NCBI GenBank assembly: GCA_052388135.1
Contig: JBQTIM010000033.1
Span: forward strand, 1-23,505
DNA length: 23,505 bases
Source of the DNA: JBQTIM01 sp052388135
Lineage (GTDB): Bacteria > Elusimicrobiota > Elusimicrobia > FEN-1173
Direction: 5' to 3'
In this document: positions 14,998-23,505 of the stretch, piece after piece
How the letters are laid out: each line of letters begins with the position of its first letter
How positions within the stretch are numbered: the stretch's first letter is position 1
Notes under the pieces: generated by a model
Seen by the model: the letters and a program-made list of their open reading frames with translations, nothing else
Databases searched by the model: none
What the model was told of the DNA's origin: nothing
Program-made: the position numbers and the translations under genes

Positions 14998-16952
14998 GCC
15001 GGCGCGTCCGCTTTCAAGACGACGGCGGAAGGCCGCCGGAAACGGATCGCGACGCGCCCGGCGGCGGTTTCCACGGCGGGCGGCGCGGGGTCGGGAGAAA
15101 AGGGCGGGTCTTCCGTGGTCAGGAGAACGGACCAGTTTTTTCCCTCCGCCGGGAACGACGCCGCGCCGGCGCCCTTCAGGCGCACAACCAGCGCCAGCGG
15201 ATACCCCCCGGGGGTATTTTTGCGCAGGAGGATCGTGGTCTCGTCCAGGGCTTCGGCGCGGAAGGAGCCCGGAGAGGCGTCGCGCAAAGCGGGCTCCCCG
15301 GCGCGGAGGCGCAGCAGCGCCTGATAAAGGCGCAGGACGGACGCGTGGGGCTCCCGTCCGCGCTCTTCCCAGCGGAGGCGCGACGCTTCGAAGGTGGAAA
15401 GGGCCTGGGGGTCCGGAATTTTTTCCCGCGCGGCGGGATCGGCGAAGGCGGCGAAATCCTTGAACTCGCGGCGGCGGCCCTCGGTGACGAGGCGGCCCAG
15501 TTCGGCGTTGTGGTCGGTGAAATATTGGAACGGCGAAGACGCGGCCCATTCCTGCCCCATGAAAAGCAAGGGCGTGCGGGGCGCGAAGAGGAGCAGGGCC
15601 GAGGCCGCCCGCCACGCCGCCGGCTCGATTTGGTGATGCAGCCGCTCGCCCAAAGCGCGGTTCCCCACCTGGTCGTGGTTTTGCAAGGCGATGACGAAGG
15701 CCCGCGCAGGCAGGCCGTCGGGCGGCGTGCCGCGGGGCCCGCCGAAATGGGGCGCGTGTCGGCCGCAATAGAGCCAGCCTTGGTTCAAGGTGTCGGCCAA
15801 CTCTTGCGTGGTGCCTTGGAAATCCTGGAAATAGCCGTCGGAATCCCCCGCCAGGAGGCGGCGCATGACGTGGTGGAAATCGTCGGCCCAGACGGCATCC
15901 AAACCGTAGCCGCCCGCCGTTTCGGGCTTCGCCAGGCGCGCCAGGTTGCGGTGGTCCTCGGCCACCAAATGGACGCGGCGAAGAGGCTGTTCATTTCCAC
16001 CGGCCTGCGCGCCGGAAGAGCCGGAAACCTCCCGGCCCCCGCCGGAGGAGAGAGCGGACGACACCTCGGCGCGCAAGGAATCCCGCGCCGCCGCCGAGAG
16101 CTCGGCCAGGAAATGCCGGGGGCCGTCGTCCGTCAGGGCGTGGGTGGCGTCCAGCCGCAGGCCGTCGAAGTGATATTCGTGGATCCAGCGCAGAGCGTTC
16201 TCGATGAAGAAGCTCCGCGCGTGTCCGCTGGAGGGGCCGTCCAAATTCACGCCGGCGCCCCAGGGGCTTTGATGCCGGTCCGTGAAATAATGAGGGCTGT
16301 AGACGCCCAAATAATTTCCGTCGGGGCCGAGATGGTTGTAGACCGCGTCCAGGAATACGGCCAGGCCCAGGCCGTGGGCCTTGTCCACCAGCAGGCGCAG
16401 GTCGTCGGGCTCGCCGTAACAGCGCGCCGGCGCGAAGAGGCTCACGCCGTCGTAGCCCCAGTTCCGATCGCCGGGGAAATCCGCCGCGGGCATGAGCTCC
16501 ACGGCCGTGACGCCCAGCTCCTTTAAATACGGCAGACGCTCGGCGGCGGCGGCGAAGGTGCCCTTGGGCGTGAAGGTTCCCACGTGGAGCTCGTAGAAAA
16601 CCAAAGCTTCGAAAGGGAGGCCGCGCCACTCCTCGTCGGTCCAATTGAAAAGGTCCGGGTCCTCCACGCGGGAGGGGCCGTGGACGCCTTGCGGCTGGAA
16701 GCGCGACGCGGGGTCGGGGAACGGGCCTTGGCCGTCCACGCGGTAACGGTAGAGGCCGCCGGCCTTCAAACCCGGCGCCAGGCCCTGGAAATATCCTTCT
16801 TCGTCTTTTTCCAGCGGCAAATCGGGCCGGCCGTCCTCGAAGACGGCCTCCACCCGCGCGGCCTCGGGCGCCCACACGCGGAAGCGCGCGCCGGCGGCTT
16901 CCGGCCGCGCGCCCAGGGACGGGCGCAGGAGCGGAGCCGCCGCCGGGTTCAC
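14994..16952 (-). CDS. treZ: Malto-oligosyltrehalose trehalohydrolase
   Basis: Hydrolyses the alpha-1,4 bond next to the terminal trehalosyl unit of the TreY product, releasing trehalose (GH13). The 652-residue protein starts with a CBM48-like domain (RFRVWAPEAARVEAVF, LYRYRVDGQGPFPDPASR). The barrel follows: FYELHVGTFTPKGTF, VELMPAADFPGDRNWGYDGVSLFAP, VFLDAVYNHLGPDGNYLG, FDGLRLDATHAL (nucleophile D268), VHLVAEDHRN (acid/base E332) and ALQNHDQVGNRALG (D427). Between D268 and E332 there is an extra Gly/Ser-rich stretch (residues about 295-322). The start is GTG 16952, overlapping the treS TGA as GTGA. The open frame extends to 18269, but that is a treS shadow. Its stop overlaps the treY ATG. 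Confidence 0.95.
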   Translation of the reverse strand: MNPAAAPLLRPSLGARPEAAGARFRVWAPEAARVEAVFEDGRPDLPLEKDEEGYFQGLAPGLKAGGLYRYRVDGQGPFPDPASRFQPQGVHGPSRVEDPDLFNWTDEEWRGLPFEALVFYELHVGTFTPKGTFAAAAERLPYLKELGVTAVELMPAADFPGDRNWGYDGVSLFAPARCYGEPDDLRLLVDKAHGLGLAVFLDAVYNHLGPDGNYLGVYSPHYFTDRHQSPWGAGVNLDGPSSGHARSFFIENALRWIHEYHFDGLRLDATHALTDDGPRHFLAELSAAARDSLRAEVSSALSSGGGREVSGSSGAQAGGNEQPLRRVHLVAEDHRNLARLAKPETAGGYGLDAVWADDFHHVMRRLLAGDSDGYFQDFQGTTQELADTLNQGWLYCGRHAPHFGGPRGTPPDGLPARAFVIALQNHDQVGNRALGERLHHQIEPAAWRAASALLLFAPRTPLLFMGQEWAASSPFQYFTDHNAELGRLVTEGRRREFKDFAAFADPAAREKIPDPQALSTFEASRLRWEERGREPHASVLRLYQALLRLRAGEPALRDASPGSFRAEALDETTILLRKNTPGGYPLALVVRLKGAGAASFPAEGKNWSVLLTTEDPPFSPDPAPPAVETAAGRVAIRFRRPSAVVLKADAPA

Positions 16953-18745
16953 GAAGAGGCGTCCGGCGGCTTGACGGCGGGGGGCGAGGGCGCGCCCTGC
17001 CATTGCGGCGGCACGTCGGGGTCCGACTGGAAGGGGCCGTCGCCGGGCCGCGGCGTGCCGGAGGTTTCGCCCAAAGGCGCGGCGCGTTTTTGCTTGCGGA
17101 GCTGGAACCAGTAGAACCCGTGCGGGCCCAGGGTGAGGAAATAGGGCAAATCTCCGACGGGCGGGAACTCCACGTTGCCCATCATCTCCACGGGCGTCAT
17201 GCCCTTGAACTCCGAGAGATCCAGCTCCACGGGCTGGACGAAGCGCGACAGGCTGGCCACGCAGAGGATGGCCTCCCCCTCCCAGCGGCGCACGTAGGTG
17301 AGCACGCGCGGGTTCTTCGACGGCAAAAATTGGAAGGAGCCGCGACCCAAGGTCTTGTGCTTCTTGCGCAGGGCGATCATGCGGCGCATCCAGTTGAGCA
17401 GGGAGGACGGGTCCCTCTGCTGGGCCTCCACGTTGACGGCCTGGTAGCCGTAGACGGGATCCATGATGGGCGGGGCGTAGAGCATGGCGGGGTCGGCGCG
17501 CGAGAAGCCGGCGTTGCGGTCGCCCGTCCATTGCATGGGCGTGCGCACGCCGTTGCGGTCGCCCAGGTAGACGTTGTCGCCCATGCCGATCTCGTCGCCG
17601 TAATAGAGGATGGGCGTGCCCGGGAACGAGAAGAGCAGGCTGGTGAGGAGCTCCAGCCGGCGGCGGCTGTGGTCCACCAGCGGCGCCAGGCGGCGGCGGA
17701 TGCCCAGGTTCAGGCGCATGCGGGGGTCCTTGGCGTACTCGAGGTACATGTAGTCGCGCTCCTCGTCGGTGACCATCTCCAGGGTGAGCTCGTCGTGGTT
17801 GCGCAGGAAGAGCGCCCACTGGCACGTGTCGGGGATTTCGGGCGTCTGCTTCAGGATGTCGAGGATGGGCGTGCGCTCCTCCCGCCGCAGGCCCATGAAG
17901 ATGCGCGGCATGAGGGGAAAATGGAACGCCATGTGGCATTCGTCGCCGTCGCCGAAGTAGGGGCGCACGTCGGGCGGCCACTGGTTGGCTTCGGCCAGGA
18001 AGATGCGTCCCTTGTAATGCGCGTCCAGCTCGCGCCGGAGCTCCTTGAGCACGGCGTGGGTCTCGGGCAGGTTTTCGCAGGACGTGCCTTCGCGCTCCAC
18101 CAAATAGGGCACCGCGTCCAGGCGCAGGCCGTCCACGCCCAAATCGAGCCAGAAGCGCATCACCTTCATGACGGCCTTGAGCACGCGGGGATTGTCGAAG
18201 TTCAGGTCCGGCTGGTGGTGGAAGAAGCGGTGCCAATAATAGGCCTTGGCCGTGTCGTCCCAGGTCCAATTGGAGGTCTCGGTGTCGGTGAAGATGATGC
18301 GGGCGTTTTCGTACTTCCGGTTGGTGTCGCTCCAGACGTAAAAATCGCGCTTGGAGGAGCCGGGCGGAGCGCGCCGCGCGGCCTGGAACCAGGGATGCTG
18401 GTCCGACGTGTGGTTGATCACCAGCTCCGTCACCACGCGGATGCCGCGGCGGTGGGCCTCCCGCACGAAGCGTCCGAAATCTTTGCGCGAGCCGTAGGCG
18501 GAGTTCACGTTGCGGTAGTCGGCGATGTCGTAGCCGTCGTCGCGCAGGGGCGAGGGGTAGAACGGCAGCAGCCAGACGCAGGTGACGCCCAAGTCCTGGA
18601 GGTAGTCCAATTTTTCCACCAAGCCCTGAAAATCCCCCGCGCCGTCGCCGTTGGCGTCGAAAAAGGATTTCACGTGGAGCTGGTAGACGACCGCGTCCTT
18701 GTGCCAGAGAGGATCGGGGTCCAAGGGTGTTTTCTTCGTTCTCAT
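16949..18745 (-). CDS. treS: Trehalose synthase (maltose alpha-D-glucosyltransferase)
   Basis: Interconverts maltose and trehalose intramolecularly (GH13). The 598-residue product shows the TreS signature near the N-terminus: LWHKDAVVYQLHVKSFFD, DGAGDFQGLVEKLDYLQDLGV and PFYPSPLRDDGYDIADY. Catalytic residues are D210 (GVDGLRLDAVPYL), E252 (FLAEANQWP) and D318 (FLRNHDELT). GIRRRLAPL and GTPILYYGDEIGMGDN follow. A disordered Pro/Gly tail ends the protein. There is no fused maltokinase domain and no Pep2/Mak gene beside it, so nothing here points to the GlgE route. Start is ATG 18745, with a GTG codon immediately before it at 18748. No good Shine-Dalgarno is seen. It lies 66 bp after glgX and overlaps treZ by 4 nt. 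Confidence 0.96.
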   Translation of the reverse strand: MRTKKTPLDPDPLWHKDAVVYQLHVKSFFDANGDGAGDFQGLVEKLDYLQDLGVTCVWLLPFYPSPLRDDGYDIADYRNVNSAYGSRKDFGRFVREAHRRGIRVVTELVINHTSDQHPWFQAARRAPPGSSKRDFYVWSDTNRKYENARIIFTDTETSNWTWDDTAKAYYWHRFFHHQPDLNFDNPRVLKAVMKVMRFWLDLGVDGLRLDAVPYLVEREGTSCENLPETHAVLKELRRELDAHYKGRIFLAEANQWPPDVRPYFGDGDECHMAFHFPLMPRIFMGLRREERTPILDILKQTPEIPDTCQWALFLRNHDELTLEMVTDEERDYMYLEYAKDPRMRLNLGIRRRLAPLVDHSRRRLELLTSLLFSFPGTPILYYGDEIGMGDNVYLGDRNGVRTPMQWTGDRNAGFSRADPAMLYAPPIMDPVYGYQAVNVEAQQRDPSSLLNWMRRMIALRKKHKTLGRGSFQFLPSKNPRVLTYVRRWEGEAILCVASLSRFVQPVELDLSEFKGMTPVEMMGNVEFPPVGDLPYFLTLGPHGFYWFQLRKQKRAAPLGETSGTPRPGDGPFQSDPDVPPQWQGAPSPPAVKPPDASS

Positions 18746-18811
18746 CACCGATTATTGAACCAAATCAGAACCGCGGTGGGAGCCCCCCGGAGCGGACGAC
18801 GCCGCGCGCCG

Positions 18812-20944
<2,133 letters not shown>

Positions 20945-20980
20945 CGATCCCCCAATACAGAGTTGAACCGGTAAACAAGT

Positions 20981-21009
20981 ATTTTAACATTTTAAAAAAG
21001 ACGCCTCAA
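20981..21009 (-). promoter_or_regulatory. Predicted sigma-70-type promoter of the glgX-treSZY unit
   Basis: On the minus strand, TTGAGG (-35, 21009-21004) and TAAAAT (-10, 20986-20981) are separated by exactly 17 bp. Matches to consensus are 4/6 and 5/6. A start about 7 nt downstream would give a leader of roughly 30 nt before the glgX ATG. The spacer and surroundings are AT-rich, unlike the genes. Confidence 0.6.
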
Positions 21010-21039
21010 AGACCGGCTCGGCTTTTCGGCAGAGCTCTT

Positions 21040-21151
21040 TAAAGTCAAAAATCCGAAGCTTAAAGTTCAAATCAAGCCCCAAACGACAAGTTCGAAGGGG
21101 GCTTTAGGCTTGCCGTTTGATTTGAACTTTGGATTTTAAGTTTTGAACTTC
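21040..21151. repeat. Intergenic imperfect palindrome with repeated AAGTTCAAA-type words
   Basis: AAAGTTCAAATCAA (21062-21075) and its exact reverse complement TTGATTTGAACTTT (21117-21130) are 14-bp arms around a 41-nt centre that itself holds shorter complementary words (AAACGaCAAG versus CTTGCCGTTT). AAATCC and TTGAACTT-like words recur on both sides. It lies between the radical SAM stop (21159) and the glgX promoter. It could be a processing or termination hairpin or a small inserted element. There is no GC stem plus T-run, so it is not a classic terminator. Confidence 0.5.
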
Positions 21152-21158
21152 TCCGCTC

Positions 21159-22445
21159 CTACCGGTACGCGCAAGGCGGATCATCGGTTTTTAGCGGGTG
21201 CCGCACCACCACGGGCGCGAAGGCCCAAAAATCCTTTTGCCCCTCCCACAGGTGCGCCGCCAGCCGCCGGCCCGACAGAGTGAGGAACCCCTTGGCGCGG
21301 CTCGCCCGCACGCCGATCTTCCTCAAATCCTCCAGGTCGCGAAAGGTCCCGGTCCGCCGCCATTCCAAAATCCGACCCGCGGCCGTGCGGCCCACGCCCG
21401 GCACGCGGAGCAAATCGGAAAAAGGCGCGCGGGCCGCGTCCACCGGGAACCGCTCCGGGTGCGCCAGGGCCCAGGCCAGCTTGGGGTCGTTCTCCAGCAA
21501 AATGTTCCCCGCCGCGTCGAAAGCGATCTCGTCGGGCCGGAACCCGTAGAGACGCAGGAGGTAATCCGCCTGGTACAGCCGGTGCTCCCGCAGGAGCGGC
21601 ACGGCCGGATGGTTCTCCATGGGCGTGTCGATCACCGGCTGAAAGGCGGCGTAGTGGGCGTGGTGCAGAAGCTTCCGCGCGTAGAGGCTTCCCGCCAGAG
21701 CCAGCACCGCGCGGTCCGCGTCCGAGCCCGCGCCGATGACGAACTGCGTGGTGACGCCCGACCTCGCCGCCAGGCCCGAAGACGGGTCCCGCTTCGCCCG
21801 CGCCGCCAGGGTTCCCGCCAGGGTCAGGCGCGGCAGAAGGTCCGTCCCCAGGTTCTTTTCCGCCGCAAGAGACGCCAGGCCCGCGTCGGTGGCCGCCTCC
21901 AGGTTCAGGGAAATCCGGTTCGCCAGTTGCGCCGCCCGCTCGATCTGGGCCGCCTCCGCTCCCGGCAGGATTTTGATGTGGATGTATCCTTCGTAATTTT
22001 CCTTGCGGCGCAGGATTTCCGCCAGGGCCAGCATCTTGTCCATCATGCGCGGCGACGGTCCCGGAATGGCGGACGTGATGAAAAGCCCCTCGCACAATCC
22101 GCGCCGCCAGGCGCTCAAGAAAGCCGCCGCCAACTCCTCCGGCGCGAAACTGGCCCGCGGCATCTTCCGCCCCGCGCGGATGGCGCAATAGCGGCAGGAA
22201 AACCGGCACACGTTGGTCATCATCACGCGAAGGAGCCTCATGCTCCCGCCCCCCGGCAAAGCCACCTCCGTGATGCCGGCCATGCGCCTCCCGCGCCGAG
22301 GAGTGACGCCGCAGGGAGAACCCGCGCTTTCCAGCCGCCCCGCATCGCCGCCGGCGCCGCTCGCCGCGCCCGCCCCCCTGGCCGACTCCTCAAAATCGTC
22401 CGCCGCCGCCCCACCCAGCAAGCGCAACTTTTCCTCAAGTTCCAT
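21159..22445 (-). CDS. Radical SAM protein of the putative DNA modification/repair family (HhH C-terminus)
   Basis: A radical SAM enzyme with a [4Fe-4S] cluster and an unknown reaction. The family is usually found beside a uracil-DNA-glycosylase-like partner. The 428-residue protein carries CRFSCRYC (Cys80, Cys84, Cys87; CX3CX2C) preceded by LLRVMMTNV. LFITSAIPGPSPRMMDKML, YIHIKILPGA, RISLNLEA, TQFVIGAGSD and HHAHYAAFQPVIDTP follow, all in family order. Residues about 343-380 are a helix-hairpin-helix DNA-binding module (LLRVPGVGRTAAGRILEWRR, then LEDLRKIGV). Between the KLRLLGGAA opening and the SAM core there is an Ala/Gly-rich stretch (about 20-50). ATG 22445 has a strong Shine-Dalgarno. 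No glycosylase partner gene lies next to it in this window. It is a single gene transcribed leftwards. Confidence 0.88.
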   Translation of the reverse strand: MELEEKLRLLGGAAADDFEESARGAGAASGAGGDAGRLESAGSPCGVTPRRGRRMAGITEVALPGGGSMRLLRVMMTNVCRFSCRYCAIRAGRKMPRASFAPEELAAAFLSAWRRGLCEGLFITSAIPGPSPRMMDKMLALAEILRRKENYEGYIHIKILPGAEAAQIERAAQLANRISLNLEAATDAGLASLAAEKNLGTDLLPRLTLAGTLAARAKRDPSSGLAARSGVTTQFVIGAGSDADRAVLALAGSLYARKLLHHAHYAAFQPVIDTPMENHPAVPLLREHRLYQADYLLRLYGFRPDEIAFDAAGNILLENDPKLAWALAHPERFPVDAARAPFSDLLRVPGVGRTAAGRILEWRRTGTFRDLEDLRKIGVRASRAKGFLTLSGRRLAAHLWEGQKDFWAFAPVVVRHPLKTDDPPCAYR

Positions 22446-22449
22446 GACA

Positions 22450-22455
22450 CCTCCT
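22450..22455 (-). promoter_or_regulatory. Strong Shine-Dalgarno AGGAGG before the radical SAM gene
   Basis: AGGAGG on the minus strand is followed by TGTC and then ATG 22445, a 4-nt spacing. It fixes the start of this gene and is the clearest ribosome-binding site in the window, where most other starts rely on coupling or have none. Confidence 0.75.
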
Positions 22456-22480
22456 GGTTTAATGGGCTATAGGCTCCTTG

Positions 22481-22632
22481 GATTATCCCGGCTGTCTTTG
22501 CGAGCCTAAGGCGAAGCAATCCCAGGTTTCGCCGGTGCTGAAACCATTCTTCGTCCGCTGAAAGCCGGGGTTGCTTCGTCACAAACGACACTCCCTCGCA
22601 ATGACGGATGTAAAGGAGCGTTGGATGCACCA
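22481..22632. repeat. Dispersed palindromic repeat, copy B (MITE/REP-like)
   Basis: The core at 22494-22605 begins GTCTTTGCGAG (one mismatch to the copy A end) and ends CTCGCAATGAC. It shares GCGAAGCAATCCCAGGTTTC, the GCTGA..CATTCTTCG block, CTGAAAGCCGGG.TTGCTTCGTC and the right flank with copy A (8501-8650). The two copies are about 14 kb apart in the same orientation. It occupies most of the spacer between the radical SAM gene and the toxin-antitoxin pair, which diverge here. Confidence 0.85.
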
Positions 22633-22660
22633 CTTTGAATACTAATGTATGCTAATAAGG

Positions 22661-22687
22661 GCCAAAAAAACAGGGCCGTCCGGCCCT
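22661..22687 (-). terminator. GC-rich hairpin with T-run on the minus strand (terminator or operator)
   Basis: AGGGCCG and CGGCCCT (22672-22678 and 22681-22687) form a perfect 7-bp stem with a 2-nt gap. Read on the minus strand it is followed by G and then TTTTTTT (22670-22664), the form of an intrinsic terminator for leftward transcription. The only leftward gene upstream is sfsA, whose readthrough would run antisense across the toxin-antitoxin genes. The palindrome also abuts the predicted -35 of the antitoxin gene, so it may instead be an autoregulatory operator. Confidence 0.5.
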
Positions 22688-22715
22688 TGAAGGAAGTAAT
22701 GAAGTATGCTATCCT
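22687..22715 (+). promoter_or_regulatory. Predicted promoter of the toxin-antitoxin pair (near-leaderless)
   Basis: TTGAAG (22687-22692) and TATCCT (22710-22715) are 17 bp apart, each 4/6 to consensus. A start about 7 nt downstream falls within 2-4 nt of the antitoxin ATG (22725). No Shine-Dalgarno precedes that ATG, so a leaderless or near-leaderless message is predicted. Confidence 0.4.
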
Positions 22716-22724
22716 TACTGTAAG

Positions 22725-22961
22725 ATGCTGGCCAAGCGCACTTACAAAAACCAGGTGACCCTGCCCAAGGAGATCGTCAAGGATTTCCCGGGCGTGGATT
22801 ATTTCGACGTCTCCGCCGAGGGCGGCCGCATCGTGCTCCGGCCCGTCACCGTCTCGCCCACCGACGACGCCCTGGACGTCGTCCGGAATAAAATCCGGGC
22901 CCTGGGCCTCGCGGAGCGGGACATCCAGGACGCCGTGCGCTGGGCCCGCCGAAAAACCTGA
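22725..22961 (+). CDS. AbrB/MazE-type antitoxin
   Basis: A small DNA-binding antitoxin of 78 residues. The N-terminus MLAKRTYKNQVTLPKEIVKDF, then FDVSAEGGRIVLRPV, is the swapped-hairpin AbrB pattern (QVTLPKEI). The charged helical C-terminus (DDALDVVRNKIRALGLAERDIQDAVRWARR) would bind the toxin. By family analogy it should neutralise the PIN toxin encoded immediately downstream and repress its own promoter, possibly through the 22672-22687 palindrome. No ribosome-binding site is seen before ATG. Its TGA stop overlaps the toxin CTG codon. Confidence 0.88.
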   Translation: MLAKRTYKNQVTLPKEIVKDFPGVDYFDVSAEGGRIVLRPVTVSPTDDALDVVRNKIRALGLAERDIQDAVRWARRKT

Positions 22962-23371
22962 AGGCCGTCCTCGACACCAACGTGCTCGTCTCGGCCCTAC
23001 TTTTCCACGGGCCCCCGAGCCGCTTCGTCGGGCTCTGGCGGGACGGCTCCGTCAGGCTCCTGGCCTCCGCCGCCATGGTCCGCGAATACTCCCGCGTGCT
23101 GGCCTACCCCAAGTTCGCCCTTTCCGAGGAAACCATCACGGCCCTGCTCCACCGGCACGTGCTCCCCTTCGTCACGCCCGTGGAGGCCGGCCCCGTTCCC
23201 GACATCATCAAAGAGGACCCGGCCGACAACCATTTTTTAGCATGCGCCGCGGCCGGGAAAGCCGACGTCCTGGTCAGCGGGGACCGGCATTTGCTGAATC
23301 TCAAAAGTTACCGGGGCATTCCCATCCTGGCTCCGGCGGTTTGTTTGGAAAAGTTCAGGACAAATCCTTAA
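22958..23371 (+). CDS. PIN-domain ribonuclease toxin
   Basis: A predicted RNase toxin of about 137 residues. It begins KAVLDTNVLVSALLF in the typical PIN form, with the first catalytic Asp in LDTN. Further acidic positions are the Glu of VREYSRVL, the Asp pair of KEDPADNHFLACA and the Asp of VSGDRHLL, so the Mg-binding set looks complete. The family start is normally MK/MR-x-VLDTN. No ATG, GTG or TTG exists at that point; the codon there is CTG at 22958, overlapping the antitoxin TGA as CTGA. The next possible start, GTG 22982, would delete the first catalytic Asp. CTG with translational coupling is therefore my choice. The 3' end overlaps the convergent sfsA gene by 17 bp. Confidence 0.87.
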   Translation: MKAVLDTNVLVSALLFHGPPSRFVGLWRDGSVRLLASAAMVREYSRVLAYPKFALSEETITALLHRHVLPFVTPVEAGPVPDIIKEDPADNHFLACAAAGKADVLVSGDRHLLNLKSYRGIPILAPAVCLEKFRTNP

Positions 23372-23504
23372 CCATCAAATCCCCCCAGCGGACGCTTTGC
23401 GGGGAGACGTCGGCGCGGTACAGCAAAACCTCGACGCCGGAGTCGCGGGCGCGGCGCAGTGCCGGGCCGTATGCCGGGTCTATGTGGTCGGCTGGGCGGA
23501 AGAT
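23355..23504 (-). CDS. sfsA: SfsA family protein, C-terminal fragment (runs off right edge)
   Basis: The last 49 codons of a leftward gene are present, reading IFRPADHIDPAYGPALRRA and then RDSGVEVLLYRADVSPQSV, WGDLMVKDLS and stop. The pattern FxPA..IDPxYGxxLRxAxxxGVEVLxY is characteristic of the C-terminus of SfsA, a DNA-binding/putative nuclease protein first linked to sugar fermentation. The start lies beyond the window. It converges with the PIN toxin gene and the two overlap at 23355-23371. Confidence 0.85.
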   Translation of the reverse strand: MFRPADHIDPAYGPALRRARDSGVEVLLYRADVSPQSVRWGDLMVKDLS

Positions 23505-23505
23505 T

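Noticed and set aside
12940..15324. 794-codon plus-strand open frame opposite treY/treZ
   Set aside because: Antisense shadow of clearly recognisable GH13 genes; no family pattern and extreme Gly/Val/Ala content.
15000..15768. Long upstream extension of treY, and similar extensions of treZ (to 18269) and the two membrane genes
   Set aside because: The added residues are Arg/Pro-rich shadows of the upstream genes; coupled starts at the stop codons give family-typical N-termini.

Overview
The window is GC-rich bacterial chromosome (or MAG contig) DNA, densely coded and almost entirely on the minus strand. The taxon cannot be fixed from sequence alone. The GC-rich code, the dispersed GTCATTGCGAG...CTCGCAATGAC palindromic repeats and the very long secreted protein of unknown family would fit an uncultured phylum such as Elusimicrobiota, but that is a weak inference.

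Layout, left to right. (i) 1-2835: the first 945 codons of a very large secreted protein, open at the left edge. (ii) 2841-5253: a compact restriction-modification cassette transcribed leftwards in the order Vsr mismatch endonuclease, C5-cytosine methyltransferase, GIY-YIG restriction enzyme of the Eco29kI type. Its genes overlap and look less GC-rich than their neighbours, which suggests acquisition. (iii) 5387-6424: an unusual fusion of a DUF1016/YhcG-type N-terminal domain to an intact staphylococcal-nuclease domain. (iv) 6425-7078: a gene-poor gap with an AT-rich patch of inverted repeats. (v) 7079-8248: DNA polymerase IV. (vi) 8249-8831: no gene; it holds a hairpin, one copy of a roughly 150-bp dispersed repeat and the tail of an orphan reading frame. 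(vii) 8832-20944: a six-gene unit transcribed leftwards from a recognisable sigma-70-like promoter: glgX, treS, treZ, treY and two polytopic GT-C-like membrane glycosyltransferases. From treS onwards every junction is a 1-4 nt stop/start overlap. (viii) 21159-22445: a radical SAM protein of the DNA modification/repair family with a C-terminal helix-hairpin-helix. (ix) 22481-22632: the second repeat copy. (x) 22725-23371, plus strand: an AbrB-like antitoxin and PIN toxin pair with a possibly leaderless promoter. (xi) 23355-23504: the C-terminus of SfsA, converging on the toxin gene.

Functionally, the central operon encodes glycogen-to-trehalose conversion. GlgX debranches glycogen. TreY converts the reducing end of the released maltodextrins to an alpha,alpha-1,1 linkage and TreZ releases trehalose. 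TreS interconverts maltose and trehalose. Coupling of two membrane glycosyltransferases to this unit is unexplained. The left third is a defence/DNA-processing neighbourhood (R-M, Vsr, nuclease fusion, Pol IV).

The most notable items are the DUF1016-nuclease fusion, glycine-rich insertions at equivalent places in the TreZ and TreY catalytic domains, the out-of-frame vsr/methyltransferase overlap, and the toxin-antitoxin start signals.
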